Assembly: GCF_016920785.2 (NCBI RefSeq)
Contig: NW_024609837.1
Span: forward strand, 43,650,745 to 43,714,744
DNA from: Ixodes scapularis
Taxonomy: Eukaryota > Arthropoda > Arachnida > Ixodida > Ixodidae
Direction: 5' to 3'
DNA length: 64,000 bases
The notes beneath the pieces are model-generated. The model ran no database searches, had not been told where the DNA came from, and worked only from the letters and a program-made list of their open reading frames with translations. A program made the translations under genes and the position numbers. Of this stretch, positions 57,601-63,454 are shown piece by piece. How positions within the stretch are numbered: position 1 is the first letter of the stretch; each line of letters begins with the position of its first letter.

Positions 57601-58588
57601 GGATCTAGCTTCATTGTCTGACATCTAGTAGTGCACATGATGCCACCAAATACCCTCATAGCAGACTTCTTAAAAAGGTGAGTTTGCTACAAGTACAGAG
57701 ATTTCCTTCAAAAAAACTCCCTGTGAAAGATCATGGTGCATCGTGGGGTATGTGAAGACACCGTGCAATGGTTTGTACATGGGTTCATTTTTTTAGGCTT
57801 GTATACTCTGCAACAATAGCAGTTCTACACTGATGTGGTGTTCATTTGGCTACCCAAAGGAGGGCACATGACCAAAGAAAAGAGTCTGCAGCCTGGAAGC
57901 TCATGTTTGCATAACAAATGAGCTATGCCACTTTTTCGTTTTCTCTGGACACTTTATGGTATGGTTCTGGGGTATTCTTCAATTACCTCTGCTACTGTTA
58001 ATCGCTGTTGCAACAAATATGCATCTAAGCACAAACACTATCACAAGCAGTTGAAACTCAAAAATGTTGCTCCAACTCTTTCAGTCTCTTATTTCTTATG
58101 TACTGAGACGCATATTTGCTCACTGTGAAAATGACAAAAAAGTGCTCTGTGTAGTTCTCTTTCTTTTCTTTTTCTGACTTGCTGTTTAATCACCGTAAAG
58201 ACAGATATCCACTCTAAAAGCCGTCGTCATGAGAGCTTGGTGAGACGGTGGCGGATTTACAGCGATCATTGAGCCCTATTTGTTTGCAATTTTGAGCTTA
58301 AACCCAAACACTACTCAAGAGAACCAAACCGAAACGCCACTAACTGTAAGTTATTCTTTTTTCTTTGTTTTCTTGAAGAGGGAGGGGAGGGAGGAAGCAA
58401 ACTTACTGGGATTGTGGTGGAGCTGTCAACGAGATGCTACCGTCATCTTCTATCAAGTCTCCGTCTCCAGCGAAGGGGTCGTACTCGTCGTGGAAGGCCG
58501 CCTCCCGTTCGTCATCCTGCTGGCTCGCCGCATTTCCTTTCAGATGTTTTCGATGTCGAGGATGCTCGAAGTCTAGTTCCGCTGCCAT
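30594..58588 (-). CDS. RASA1: Ras GTPase-activating protein 1 (p120 RasGAP), complete, 25 exons
   Basis: Twenty-five exons on the minus strand join in phase to 2796 nt, 931 residues plus stop. Domain order: N-SH2 (about 62-150, YLLRES with pTyr-binding R88), SH3 (about 164-219, VLPY and DGWLW), C-SH2 (about 229-317, FLVRPS with R256), PH (about 362-462), C2 (about 483-600) and RasGAP (about 620-900). The arginine finger is R679 in TLFRMTS, and the FLR motif is at 791-793 (FIFLRLLCPAILNPR). The protein switches off Ras by speeding GTP hydrolysis and is recruited by its SH2 domains to phosphotyrosine receptors and adaptors. The N-terminus (61 residues before the first SH2) is much shorter than the vertebrate Pro/Gly-rich one. 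The start ATG at 58588 has an in-frame TAG 96 nt upstream and no earlier ATG between. Confidence 0.96.
30897..31908. mobile_element. Non-autonomous DNA transposon in RASA1 intron 24
   Basis: Inverted ends cagtaaactttcgttagttc and (reverse) cagtagaatttcgttaattc over about 28 bp. Contains an internal direct duplication (31275-31345 and 31420-31496, units starting cgcgcgctctcaa). No transposase. Confidence 0.75.
31909..32396. other. RASA1 intron 24, unassigned part
   Basis: No exon, RNA gene or clear repeat ends seen between the two transposons; a short duplicated tagctagtaattat occurs near 32045-32078. Confidence 0.5.
32397..33783. mobile_element. TTAA-bounded transposon, 1.39 kb, host to a nested element
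   Basis: Near-perfect inverted ends of about 25 bp (ttaaaggagctgtgcaacaa and its reverse), TTAA at both edges. It is interrupted by an independent element at 32737-33278. The right half (33484-33720) is a large foldback with arms sharing cctgcatgccctagttttta. Confidence 0.85.
32737..33278. mobile_element. Nested 542-bp MITE with perfect 8-bp TSD
   Basis: Ends tagggaggctcaaatgagg and (reverse) tagggaggctcaagtgagg, flanked by aattatat at 32729-32736 and 33279-33286. Inserted into the 32397-33783 element, so it is younger. Confidence 0.88.
34118..34601. mobile_element. MITE next to RASA1 exon 24
   Basis: Imperfect inverted ends: left gcccacttcagacggggcaa, right (reverse) gccagcttcagacgtggcaa, then more shared sequence (caacaccagcaa, caatttc). 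It ends about 30 bp from the donor of exon 24. Confidence 0.7.
34634..34756 (-). CDS. RASA1: RASA1 exon 24
   Basis: Acceptor ttcccgtgcag, donor gtaagc, 41 codons, phase 0/0. NIPEEPEPDEAIVGDPARDL then ATLHHICAVHKEDL. A MITE ends about 30 bp downstream of its donor. Confidence 0.92.
35039..35420 (+). repeat. Dispersed repeat, copy 2 (pair with 5705-6141)
   Basis: Matches copy 1 in the same orientation over most of its length with scattered substitutions and small gaps. Lies in RASA1 intron 23, so the family has spread through both genes. Confidence 0.7.
35440..35735. repeat. Dispersed repeat, copy 1 (pair with 48225-48470)
   Basis: Shares, in order, gcgcgcaag-type, tgccaacta, tggatgctctat, and a terminal ttgaattcaatatatccgaa block with 48225-48470. 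The right end (tatatcc-gaattcgactgta) looks like the terminus of a DNA transposon. RASA1 intron 23. Confidence 0.65.
36027..36104 (-). CDS. RASA1: RASA1 exon 23 (RasGAP end)
   Basis: Acceptor ctcgttgcag, donor gtgagt, 26 codons, phase 0/0. EPWMEVVNPFILKNKNRMMR then FLDEIA. Confidence 0.93.
36196..36284 (-). CDS. RASA1: RASA1 exon 22 (RasGAP)
   Basis: Acceptor ttccctttcag, donor gtaaag, 89 nt, ends in phase 0. TASRSLILVAKCLQNLANLV then EFGAK, very conserved in RASA1. Confidence 0.95.
36603..36760. repeat. Foldback repeat
   Basis: Left arm aaaaaatagtgcacagagag ... ggacaggaacggaacacag; right arm its reverse (ctgtgctccgttcctgtcc ... gtgcactatgttttta). Intron 21 of RASA1. Confidence 0.8.
37184..37251 (-). 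CDS. RASA1: RASA1 exon 21 (FLR motif)
   Basis: Acceptor ttttcctcag, donor gtaaga, 68 nt, leaves phase 1. GFIFLRLLCPAILNPRQFNL; the FLR-x3-PA motif is the hallmark of RasGAP domains. Confidence 0.96.
37810..37896 (-). CDS. RASA1: RASA1 exon 20 (RasGAP)
   Basis: Acceptor gactgttgcag, donor gtaaag, 87 nt, leaves phase 2. MLRYICHCLQKKVAAKWPHD, then TLVKTRVV, corresponding to the LRYIYGCLQ region of RasGAPs. Confidence 0.94.
37990..38125. repeat. Degenerate tandem repeat (ATGTGATGTCACAGTCACGTG)
   Basis: About three units of 45-50 bp, each with a gtgayrtcacagtca core that is itself partly palindromic. RASA1 intron 19. Confidence 0.6.
38799..38914 (-). CDS. RASA1: RASA1 exon 19 (RasGAP)
   Basis: Acceptor cttacacgcag, donor gtgaga, 116 nt, leaves phase 2. 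LNPSKLDSPSEACANAEHLL, then LDSVVESIFSAVDHCP. Confidence 0.92.
39396..39435. repeat. ATT/ATG microsatellite
   Basis: attattattattatgatggtg followed by (atg)n. A similar short (gatgat)n tract is near 52088-52115. Confidence 0.85.
39841..39983 (-). CDS. RASA1: RASA1 exon 18 (arginine finger)
   Basis: Acceptor ccttggtgcag, donor gtcagt, 143 nt, ends in phase 0. TSTLFRMTSLTTTLMDHYM; R679 in LFR is the catalytic arginine finger. Then EFLRHTVHDSILRVMDGRQS. A GTGAGG four bases inside the exon was rejected because it breaks phase. Confidence 0.95.
40046..40093. repeat. Compound palindrome
   Basis: gctctggctacga pairs with tcgtagccagagc, and cttgccctcgtag pairs with ctacgagggcaag, so two hairpins share strands and could switch. 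RASA1 intron 17. Confidence 0.75.
40628..40787 (-). CDS. RASA1: RASA1 exon 17 (RasGAP start; GC donor)
   Basis: Acceptor ccaccgccgcag, 160 nt, leaves phase 1. LVVDDELHLVSVLADLCHKD and LLLREMNDREIDRE, the first RasGAP helices. The only donor that keeps phase with exon 18 and the family sequence is g|gcaagt, a GC-AG intron; no in-phase GT is nearby. Confidence 0.9.
41192..41455. repeat. Minisatellite, about 20-22 bp unit (GACTGTGGCTGTCCACATGA)
   Basis: About a dozen imperfect units ending 36 bp before the RASA1 exon 16 donor side. Confidence 0.75.
41491..41663 (-). CDS. RASA1: RASA1 exon 16 (C2 end)
   Basis: Acceptor tttttctcag, donor gtgggg, 173 nt, ends in phase 0. EVTVELDSLVNCEEMEEWFS and GSLRMRIRYVHEVIMPLSEY, matching the end of the C2 domain and the linker to the GAP domain. 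Confidence 0.94.
42400..42476 (-). CDS. RASA1: RASA1 exon 15 (C2)
   Basis: Acceptor ggctcgcag, donor gtgagt, 77 nt, leaves phase 1. DLPSDVTSFTITLYTKGKRS then KDMEM. Confidence 0.93.
42477..43437. other. RASA1 intron 14, nothing supported
   Basis: AT-rich, no splice-flanked reading frame, no inverted or tandem repeat noticed except simple T runs. Confidence 0.5.
43438..43505 (-). CDS. RASA1: RASA1 exon 14 (C2)
   Basis: Acceptor catgggtag, donor gtgagc, 68 nt, leaves phase 2. VKVCRTQVKCPPDPIWEEDF then LLE; P-x-W-x-E-x-F is the C2 strand signature. Confidence 0.92.
44359..44538 (-). CDS. RASA1: RASA1 exon 13 (PH end, C2 start)
   Basis: Acceptor gtgtttgcag, donor gtgact, 60 codons, phase 0/0. 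EWMAAVGPLC closes the PH helix; an Ala/Gly/Pro-rich linker follows; VRSLSLTLLEAHRLPV starts the C2 domain. Confidence 0.92.
45004..45920. mobile_element. Nested palindromic element with three levels of inverted repeats
   Basis: Outer arms of about 42 bp (cagccgacgaacctttcctg ... at 45004-45047; reverse at 45877-45918). Within the left part sits a hairpin with 63-bp arms (45044-45179). The body from 45176 has TTAAGG/CCTTAA edges (ttaaggagagaca, tgtccccccttaa). RASA1 intron 12. Confidence 0.75.
46088..46175 (-). CDS. RASA1: RASA1 exon 12 (PH domain)
   Basis: Acceptor tttcctccccag, donor gtaagt, 88 nt, ends in phase 0. PNCFQIVERALPCLSTVYYL then CASSSDLVR. Confidence 0.93.
46257..46330 (-). CDS. 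RASA1: RASA1 exon 11 (PH domain)
   Basis: Acceptor tctcctccag, donor gtgggg, 74 nt, leaves phase 2. RTKPKGLIDLSYSYLYMVHD then SLLE, nearly identical in pattern to vertebrate RASA1. Confidence 0.94.
46719..46801 (-). CDS. RASA1: RASA1 exon 10 (PH domain)
   Basis: Acceptor ctgaaaattag, donor gtaagg, 83 nt, ends in phase 0. LGNKKWKNLYFVLNAKELHL then YFFDNPR, the KWKNLYFVL strand typical of PH domains. Confidence 0.93.
46870..46960. repeat. Partial relative of the GGGCGAAT MITE
   Basis: Starts taggcatgcacgaatagtag and holds the same aaagcgaatagtg motif as 13280-13660. No matching right end was found. A further possible fragment lies near 49800-49870. RASA1 intron 9. Confidence 0.45.
47333..47480. 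repeat. Left end of a TTAA-type element (TTAAAGGGGCACTCAAG)
   Basis: ttaaaggggcactcaagtgg resembles the ends of the 61474-62142 element. The matching right end was not found, so the extent is unknown. RASA1 intron 9. Confidence 0.4.
48225..48470. repeat. Dispersed repeat, copy 2 (pair with 35440-35735)
   Basis: Ends tgaacttgatatatccgggt-tcgactgta, the same terminal motif as the copy in intron 23. No coding potential. RASA1 intron 9. Confidence 0.65.
48944..49440 (+). repeat. Second copy of the 7.7-kb transposon interior
   Basis: Same order of blocks as 7737-8250, including GAAAACGCGTGAAAATTCGC and AAGAAATCCGGGCGATGT, with about one change in ten bases by eye. It lies in RASA1 intron 9. Its ends are not clear. 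Confidence 0.7.
49894..50041 (-). CDS. RASA1: RASA1 exon 9 (SH2-PH linker and PH start)
   Basis: Acceptor gccccgcag, donor gtaggt, 148 nt, leaves phase 1. APYETRHSSRAEELQHRSRD linker, then SKGVCMQGYLSKK, where GYLSKK opens the PH domain. Confidence 0.92.
50703..50784 (-). tRNA. tRNA-Ser(AGA)-like gene or SINE head
   Basis: The minus strand folds as an 82-nt class II tRNA. The acceptor stem has one clear mismatch and two G-U pairs. Box A is TGGCCGAGTGG, the anticodon loop CTAGAAA (AGA, Ser), the variable arm GGGG-TCT-CCCC, and the T arm GGTTCGAATC. A T5 run starts about 8 nt after the 3' end. It sits in RASA1 intron 8 on the same strand. The sequence after it runs into a GGGCGAAGCTCC motif (50608-50620) that also recurs in part near 51190, so it may head a tRNA-derived SINE rather than be a working gene. 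Confidence 0.6.
50879..50990. repeat. Direct repeat GAGAGGGCGCTGCGGTCAAATG
   Basis: Two copies 72 bp apart, each followed by a TATATAA-like stretch, just upstream (on the minus strand) of the tRNA-Ser-like gene. Confidence 0.75.
51494..51569 (-). CDS. RASA1: RASA1 exon 8 (C-SH2 end)
   Basis: Acceptor ttttttgcag, donor gtgcgg, 76 nt, ends in phase 0. LEAVVSRYKVEQIVEGHVLG, then DPVLK, typical of the last SH2 helix in RASA1. Confidence 0.92.
51874..52018 (-). CDS. RASA1: RASA1 exon 7 (C-SH2 core)
   Basis: Acceptor gttttgtgcag, donor gtgacg, 145 nt, leaves phase 2. GSFLVRPSDNSPGNFSLFF and IQRFRIERKGNRYVMGGR; R256 of FLVRPS is the phosphotyrosine pocket residue. Confidence 0.95.
52450..53400. 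other. RASA1 intron 6, probable old repeat without clear ends
   Basis: A long poly-T (52498-52519) followed by moderately GC-rich sequence with open but unmatched frames (52540-53212). A segment gggttta-gggtatttaccgaaaac near 52580 resembles ggggtttaccggtatgtgccgaaaac near 6192, suggesting a dispersed repeat. Confidence 0.35.
53427..53511 (-). CDS. RASA1: RASA1 exon 6 (C-SH2 start)
   Basis: Acceptor atcttttag, donor gtgagt, 85 nt, leaves phase 1. DDDVDPNEIYPWFHADMSKE then AAVEELAK; PWFHADMSKEAA is the WYHG-type opening of an SH2 domain. Confidence 0.92.
53605..53641. repeat. Perfect 18-bp palindrome
   Basis: Arms ccctgtcagcgtccctct (53605-53622) and its exact reverse complement (53624-53641) with a single-base centre. 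RASA1 intron 5. Confidence 0.92.
53760..55000. other. RASA1 intron 5, no gene seen
   Basis: Contains two long A or T runs (53928-53944, 54355-54376) and no splice-flanked frame. Poly-A tracts may mark old retroposon ends but no body was recognised. Confidence 0.4.
55043..55160 (-). CDS. RASA1: RASA1 exon 5 (SH3)
   Basis: Acceptor gtgtgcag, donor gtacgc, 118 nt, ends in phase 0. FQKGDIFVVHNDMGDGWLWC, then RTQESGLVFRELLEEL, the SH3 core with its double tryptophan. Confidence 0.94.
55416..55486 (-). CDS. RASA1: RASA1 exon 4 (SH3 start)
   Basis: Acceptor cccacgcag, donor gtgagc, 71 nt, leaves phase 2. PVNDKKRAIAVLPYVKMAD, with VLPY as the SH3 ALYDY-equivalent strand. Confidence 0.93.
55713..55848 (-). 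CDS. RASA1: RASA1 exon 3 (N-SH2, second half)
   Basis: Acceptor cacaatgttacag, donor gtttgc, 136 nt, ends in phase 0. ITAVCGDYYIGGRQFDSLSD, then LIGYYTGWSDLLKKERLL, the C-terminal half of the SH2 fold. Confidence 0.95.
56624..56773 (-). CDS. RASA1: RASA1 exon 2 (N-SH2, first half)
   Basis: Acceptor ccgcgacccag, donor gtgctt, 150 nt. Reads QWYHGRLDRYTAEQRL and GRYLLRESDRKPGSYVLS; R88 is the phosphotyrosine-binding arginine. Confidence 0.95.
57336..57509. mobile_element. 174-bp MITE (TTACCGTAAAATACCGA)
   Basis: Inverted ends ttaccgtaaaataccgaaga and ttaccgtaaaataccgagga over about 28 bp. No coding capacity. RASA1 intron 1. Confidence 0.85.
57510..58400. other. RASA1 intron 1, no gene seen
   Basis: No exon-like frame or repeat ends seen other than the MITE at 57336-57509. 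Confidence 0.5.
58407..58588 (-). CDS. RASA1: RASA1 exon 1 (start codon, N-terminal region)
   Basis: ATG at 58588-58586; in-frame TAG at 58684-58682 and no ATG between, so this is the start. Residues 1-61, acidic and charged (EYDPFAGDGDLIEDDGSIS), no domain. Donor gtaagt, leaves phase 2. Confidence 0.9.
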
Positions 58589-59214
58589 TTTTGCGGACGC
58601 TCGCTTGTTTACAGCAGCTCCGAGGTCGCCTTCATCATCGTCGCCGGCGATTTTGCGCGCTCCGTCGCGCCCCCGACTACGCTAAAGGCTAATCTGCCTT
58701 TAAAAGAAAAATAAACCGAACGACCCAATCGGTATTTAGGTTTTCGGAAATCAAGAGAGAACAAACATCGTCCGAACGCGGTTGACTCGGCACAACATAC
58801 GAAGCCACGGTTGTCGCCGAAGGAACGAAAATTATGTGAAAGTCCCTCATTTGACAGACTACGGGCGTGTTGACGTGGTCACCCCAAGTTACCTCAAAGT
58901 TCAAACTTATAGCTCTTTCTGAACGAGTATATTAAAATGACGTCATATTTTGGATTGGTTGGGTTGGTTAGAGTTAGTGTGAAGTTGGTTGATGTCACGT
59001 GTTTGTTAAATAAATAATTTAATTTTGTATTTGCTATAAATTTTTTAAAGAAAGCGTCTAATGTGTTTTTCTGAAACACACAAACTTATTGGGCGTTCTG
59101 TCGGCACAACGGTACGTAGCTTTTTTCAGTCAAAAAGAGCTCAGCGTTTTTGGAAAAAGCAGAATGAACAAACGAACGCAGCCGGCATGGTGAAAAAAAA
59201 CATGAAAAACAGTC
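58589..59214. promoter_or_regulatory. Probable shared bidirectional promoter of RASA1 and LONP1
   Basis: The two start codons diverge with 626 bp between them. The RASA1-proximal 100 bp is CpG-rich (around 58620-58680); the centre and LONP1 side are AT-rich. No clear TATA box was picked out on either strand. The shared-promoter role is inferred from the head-to-head layout. Confidence 0.6.
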
Positions 59215-59841
59215 ATGGCCGCCTTGTTGCGGGAGCACATGCGGCTTTCCCACTTTAAGCTCTTTTCAACATCTCCGCACGCCTCGCAAGCCAGCAGCTA
59301 CGGCCCAATTCCGCCCAAACTCGCAGACGCAGTCCGGAAAACGCTAACATGCAGCTGCCGTTCACCGTGTGTGACCAACAATACCCGTTCACTGACGACA
59401 ACGGCAACACCATGCAACGCCGCAGCGCTGAAACGACCAGCTCCCACGAACTTCACAAGTTTCCCGAGGCCCCCTAGACGGTTAGGTTGGTTCGGTGGCA
59501 ACAGCTGGCGGTATTTGAGTGCGTCGGGTGCGCGATGGCACGGGAATCCGGCGTTTCATCGTGGATACCAGACACCCGAAGTCTTCGCCGGGTTCGTGTC
59601 GGGGGTGCGTGGTCGCCCAAGCTCGCGGATGCAGTGCGTTCGGCTCTACTGCGATCAGCAAAAGCCCGACGACCTGCCGGACGAAGATCCGCCCAAGAAC
59701 AACGAAGGCAGCGTCATTCATTATCCGGGGCAAGGCGTGGGTGCCGTGGCGGCATTGACCGTGCCCGAATCCTGGCCGCAGGTGCCGGTGATTGCAGTCA
59801 GCCGGAACCCTGTCTTCCCTAGGTTTATTAAGATGGTAGAG
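59215..59841 (+). CDS. LONP1: Mitochondrial Lon protease, exon 1 (gene continues beyond window)
   Basis: ATG at 59215 with an in-frame TGA four codons upstream (59203). 209 codons, donor gtacga, ends in phase 0. Lon is the ATP-dependent AAA+ serine protease of the mitochondrial matrix that clears damaged proteins and helps mtDNA upkeep. The N-terminus (MAALLREHMRLSHFKLFSTS) is basic, hydroxyl-rich and poor in acids, a plausible import signal, followed by about 150 poorly conserved residues. Near the exon end, PVIAVSRNPVFPRFIKMVE is the diagnostic start of the Lon N-domain. The AAA+ and Ser/Lys protease domains are outside the window. Confidence 0.9.
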
Positions 59842-60078
59842 GTACGATAGCATTTTGCAACCTATTTCTCGTCTCCCCTCTTCGTTAGGAAACAAAAAGA
59901 CTAATTAGCTTTTTGTTATGCTCTAACGTGGTAGACAGAAAATGGAGCCTGATTCGGCGCGTTTTGGCTGTAACAAATGTAAGATTCTCAATAAGCTACC
60001 CCCTAGGTTTTCAAACCGAGTTCTTAGGAACCCAAGGGTTTTCCCAATAACTCGGGGAGCCCGATCCTTTGCTGATCA

Positions 60079-60113
60079 TACACCAGCGGTTATGAGTCAT
60101 AACCGCTGGTGTA
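60079..60113. repeat. Perfect 17-bp palindrome
   Basis: tacaccagcggttatga, one central g, then the exact reverse complement. LONP1 intron 1. Confidence 0.92.
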
Positions 60114-60840
60114 TTTCTGACCAATTTGATTCTCTCACAGGCACGTCGTTTGTATCAGAGTGGTGGCACTTCCTTTGGCCAGGGCGGGCGTGCTTGCTTA
60201 ATTTTCGTGTGGACACACTCGTAGTCCGGAAGTGACAGTCAGTAGTTGTATACGTGGCTTGCACATGACGTCATCAAAAGAGCGCTTGAATGGCCACCAG
60301 AGAGGAGGTGAATAAGGAGCTCCCTTCTTGCCAGGACCCTCTTCTGTGTCTTCGAAATTTGCCCAGATGTCGCTGTTCTCCTCCCAGAAGATCATAGGAT
60401 ATTAAAAAATTCCTACAACAGCAGCCTACCTCCCTCTCTCTCTCTCTCTTTTGTGGTGGTCAAAAGTATGCAATATGACGTCGGCGCAAGCCGTGTATTG
60501 TTTCACTATTTTGGGAATGCTTCAACTAATTGTTTGTTAGTAACAACAAGTTTTGTAGCGTAAAACGTATCTTGCGAAGCTGCATTTCCGGCAAAAATGC
60601 CCATAAGTGTTATGAGGCCAATGGGGTCATTACAGGCCGTCCTTATGGGCATCATGGCAATGATATGGTCCATTTTCTAATTCTTGACGCACTTTTGGTA
60701 GATAATGTGATGCTCATTTGGTGTTTTAAGAACACTTTTCTTTGGATACATGGAGGTGAGGATGATGCAATGCGTGTCAGTGTTTGCATTAGTCTCCAAA
60801 AATTTTATGTGGTCTCTTTTCTCTGGTGAATGAATTGCAG

Positions 60841-60929
60841 ATATCAAATCCTTCACTTGTGGACTTGATCAGAAGAAAAGTGAGGCTGAATCAACCATAC
60901 GCCGGGGTTTTCCTCAAGAAAGATGAAAG
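60841..60929 (+). CDS. LONP1: LONP1 exon 2 (Lon N-domain)
   Basis: Acceptor gaatgaattgcag, donor gttgtc (weak beyond GT), 89 nt, phase 0 to 2. SNPSLVDLIRRKVRLNQPYA then GVFLKKDE continues the Lon N-domain. No further Lon exon was found to the window end. Confidence 0.9.
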
Positions 60930-61473
60930 GTTGTCTTATCTCTTCTCTTTGTTTCATCTCTTCAGTTTGATGCTTAAAATCTTACCAAGTCTAGTTCAGC
61001 CACACCTACAGACTTGCTTATTCTTGAGGGCATTCAAGCACATTAGAGCCCAATATTCTCTTGCATAGCCAACTCGTTGGCTTCGAGGTACAGCAACGGC
61101 CTGCATGTCGAAAGTTCAGTTCAAACTTCAGCCGAGGTGCCCACAACTCTACAATCAAAAACACATTTTAGACAAAACCCCGAGACTTGGGGGAAAAAAG
61201 GACAACACAACACAAAGTCTCAAACACAGCTGAAATTTATTGGACAGGATATCTTGGCTTTATCGGGTACGAGTGCCCCGAAAATCAAAAGGAAGAAAAA
61301 ATGGGGAGGTTGAACTTCTTTTTCCCGAATGCACAAAAGAGGGAGGACATTGACCAATAGCACACCGGTACTGTTCTAACTCAAACAAAAGGGGGGAGGG
61401 GGAAGATCTCTTATCTCACCTCGGTGAGGTGCTGATACACATCACAAAAGAAAGGGTTGCGGATGGTGACCCA

Positions 61474-62142
61474 TTAAAGGGGCACTGACACCCCAAAGGT
61501 CGTATTTATTTTTACTGTCTAAAACGATGCAAGTTGCAGTCATAGACACGCAAAAAAAACCGCATCGCGAAAAAAAATTTTCGCGCCTTTTTATTTTTGG
61601 CGTTTGATTTTCCCGCCTCTCGCCTCCTCACTTCTTTTGATCGGTGACGTCAAAAATCAGGAAATTTAGAAGCTTTGTAGGCGACATCTCTATAACATTT
61701 AATTACGGCAATCCTAAAACATGTTTTTTAACGCAATTGCGAACGCACTACGGCCCTTCTTTTTGAAATACCAAAAATCGGGAGTTCGTTGTGGTGCCGT
61801 CTCCTGGATTTGTATCCTCCAACGGAAAACAGGCGACACCGCTCAAAACCGGTCCGCCGCAACGCAGCCGGCGCTCGCTCCTATCCTCCTCGCTTTGGGT
61901 CGCCATGGCAACAGCATGGAGTGGTGAAAGAAAGTGGACTCTCAGGTCTCCGCAATTTTTGACGTCAAGGCACCGGCGCCGATCGCGCGGGAACTTCGAA
62001 TTCGGCATTTGGAAATTGTTTTTTTACTTCACAAATACTAAATTCCCAAATTTCAAATTTTGAGGGTAATGTCCCGGCATCGTTTTCAATCGTTTCGGAT
62101 AATAAAAAAAAATATGATTTTGATGTGTCAGTGCCCCTTTAA
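61474..62142. mobile_element. TTAA-type MITE nested in the Penelope-like element
   Basis: Perfect 18-bp inverted ends (ttaaaggggcactgacac) with TTAA at both edges, 669 bp, no transposase. Its insertion post-dates the host element. Confidence 0.9.
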
Positions 62143-62272
62143 GTGAAAGATTGAACATGGACAAAGGCAAACAACCCCTGACATTCGTCACACCCGAAAC
62201 AAAGGGGCAGGGCTGAAACTTAAACCCAAACAAACAACATCCTACACAAATATAAAGGTGACCTTCAAACAA

Positions 62273-62977
62273 TCAAATTTGTAGAAATCTTTTCAGCTCC
62301 GTGTCCAAATTAAAAGACCGCCTATTTACTGCATTTCCGTGACTAATAATAGTGACGGACTCTTTTACTAACTGTTTATGATCCTCTCTGTCAGTCAACA
62401 GAACCAATGTGGAATTCCACAGAGGTACACAATTATTACATTCTAACAGATGTTTTGACATTTCTGAATACTGATCTTTGTGTCTAATACAATGTTTGTG
62501 TTCAGTTAAACAATCATTCAAACACCGCTTCGTTTGTAACCCACAGGCAAAAGGAATCTTGTATACTACGCCCGACACACAATCAACATCTTTTTCTATA
62601 TGTATTTTGGTACATCCAGTTCTGGCGAAGTTGAACGGAGTCAACCGACTTAGTTTGAAATCATTTTTGAACACAGTGCTAATGCTGTAACGGTTGCCGA
62701 CCGATTTTAGATTATGAGAAATACGATGGAAGAAAGGGAGAACAACACATCCGGCAGATTTGCAAACCTTTGGGCATTTGTCTCTCATATTAACCCGGTA
62801 CAACAACTGTCTGAATATATAATCCTCGGGAAAACCTGCCATGCTGAAACGGTTAAAAAGGCGTTGGAGCTCAGAACCAATGGAGTGCAAACAAGATTTT
62901 CTAAGTGCACAATCTACTAAATTCCCGACTATGCCAGCCTTGATGGCATAGAACAGTACCGGTGTGCTATTGGTCAA
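62273..62977 (-). pseudogene. Penelope-like element C-terminal fragment (linker plus broken GIY-YIG)
   Basis: Uninterrupted 234-codon frame, but with no ATG at its left edge. It reads MAGFPEDYIFRQLLYRV, then CVSGVVYKIPFACGLQTKRC, then LNDCLTEHKHCIRHK. VVYKIP-x-CG is the GIY strand. The usual YIG block between CG and QTKR is absent (a gap of about four residues), while QTKRCLND-x-L-x-EH-x-H follows normally. The endonuclease should be inactive. TAA/TAG-side stop at 62273. Confidence 0.8.
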
Positions 62978-63391
62978 TGTCCTTCATCTCTTGTGCATTC
63001 GGGAAAAAGAAGTTCAACCTCCCCTTTTTTCCTTCCTTTTGGATTTCGGGGCACTTGTACCCTATAAAACCACGATATTCTGTCCAATAAATTTCAGCTG
63101 TGTTTGAGACTGTTGTGTTCTCCTTTTCTTCCCCCAGTTTTGGGGTTTTTCCTAAAATGTTGAACCTTCACCAGCTTGTTTGCGCCCTAAGTTTTTGTTT
63201 GTCGAAAACACAGTTGTAAAAACTTATGAAAGAATTACATATAGGTCAGCTTATCTTTTGACTTGCAACATGTCGATAGATATGTAATTCTTTCGTAAGT
63301 TTTTAGACCATACCAATGCACCCGCCTCAACACTGTAACTGTGTCTCTAGTAGTTAAAAAGGAATATTATTGAATACTACACAGTTTCTAG

Positions 63392-63397
63392 TTTATT
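63392..63397 (-). terminator. Polyadenylation signal for the unrecognised minus-strand gene
   Basis: AATAAA on the minus strand, 58 nt after the TAG of the terminal exon, a normal distance for a short 3' UTR. Confidence 0.45.
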
Positions 63398-63454
63398 TGA
63401 TCTAACATAAAAAATTACATGAGGGAAATAAAAGCGAACAAAGCACAATACAAC

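Larger units (their letters stand above)
61162..63161 (-). mobile_element. Penelope-like retroelement, 5'-truncated, with inverted terminal arms
   Basis: Arms 61162-61379 and 62949-63161 are reverse complements (both share cacagctgaaatttattgga and tttttcccgaatgcacaa). Between them the minus strand encodes the post-RT linker and a GIY-YIG region of a Penelope-like element. The reverse transcriptase core is missing. A TTAA MITE (61474-62142) is inserted downstream of the coding part. Inverted end repeats are known for Penelope-like elements. Confidence 0.82.

Noticed and set aside
59482..59895. 137-codon frame antisense to LONP1 exon 1
   Set aside because: It mirrors the GC-rich coding exon; the + strand frame has the Lon motif and supported start.
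61000..63400. Third LONP1 exon
   Set aside because: I searched for the Lon N-domain continuation after FLKKDE and found none before the window end.
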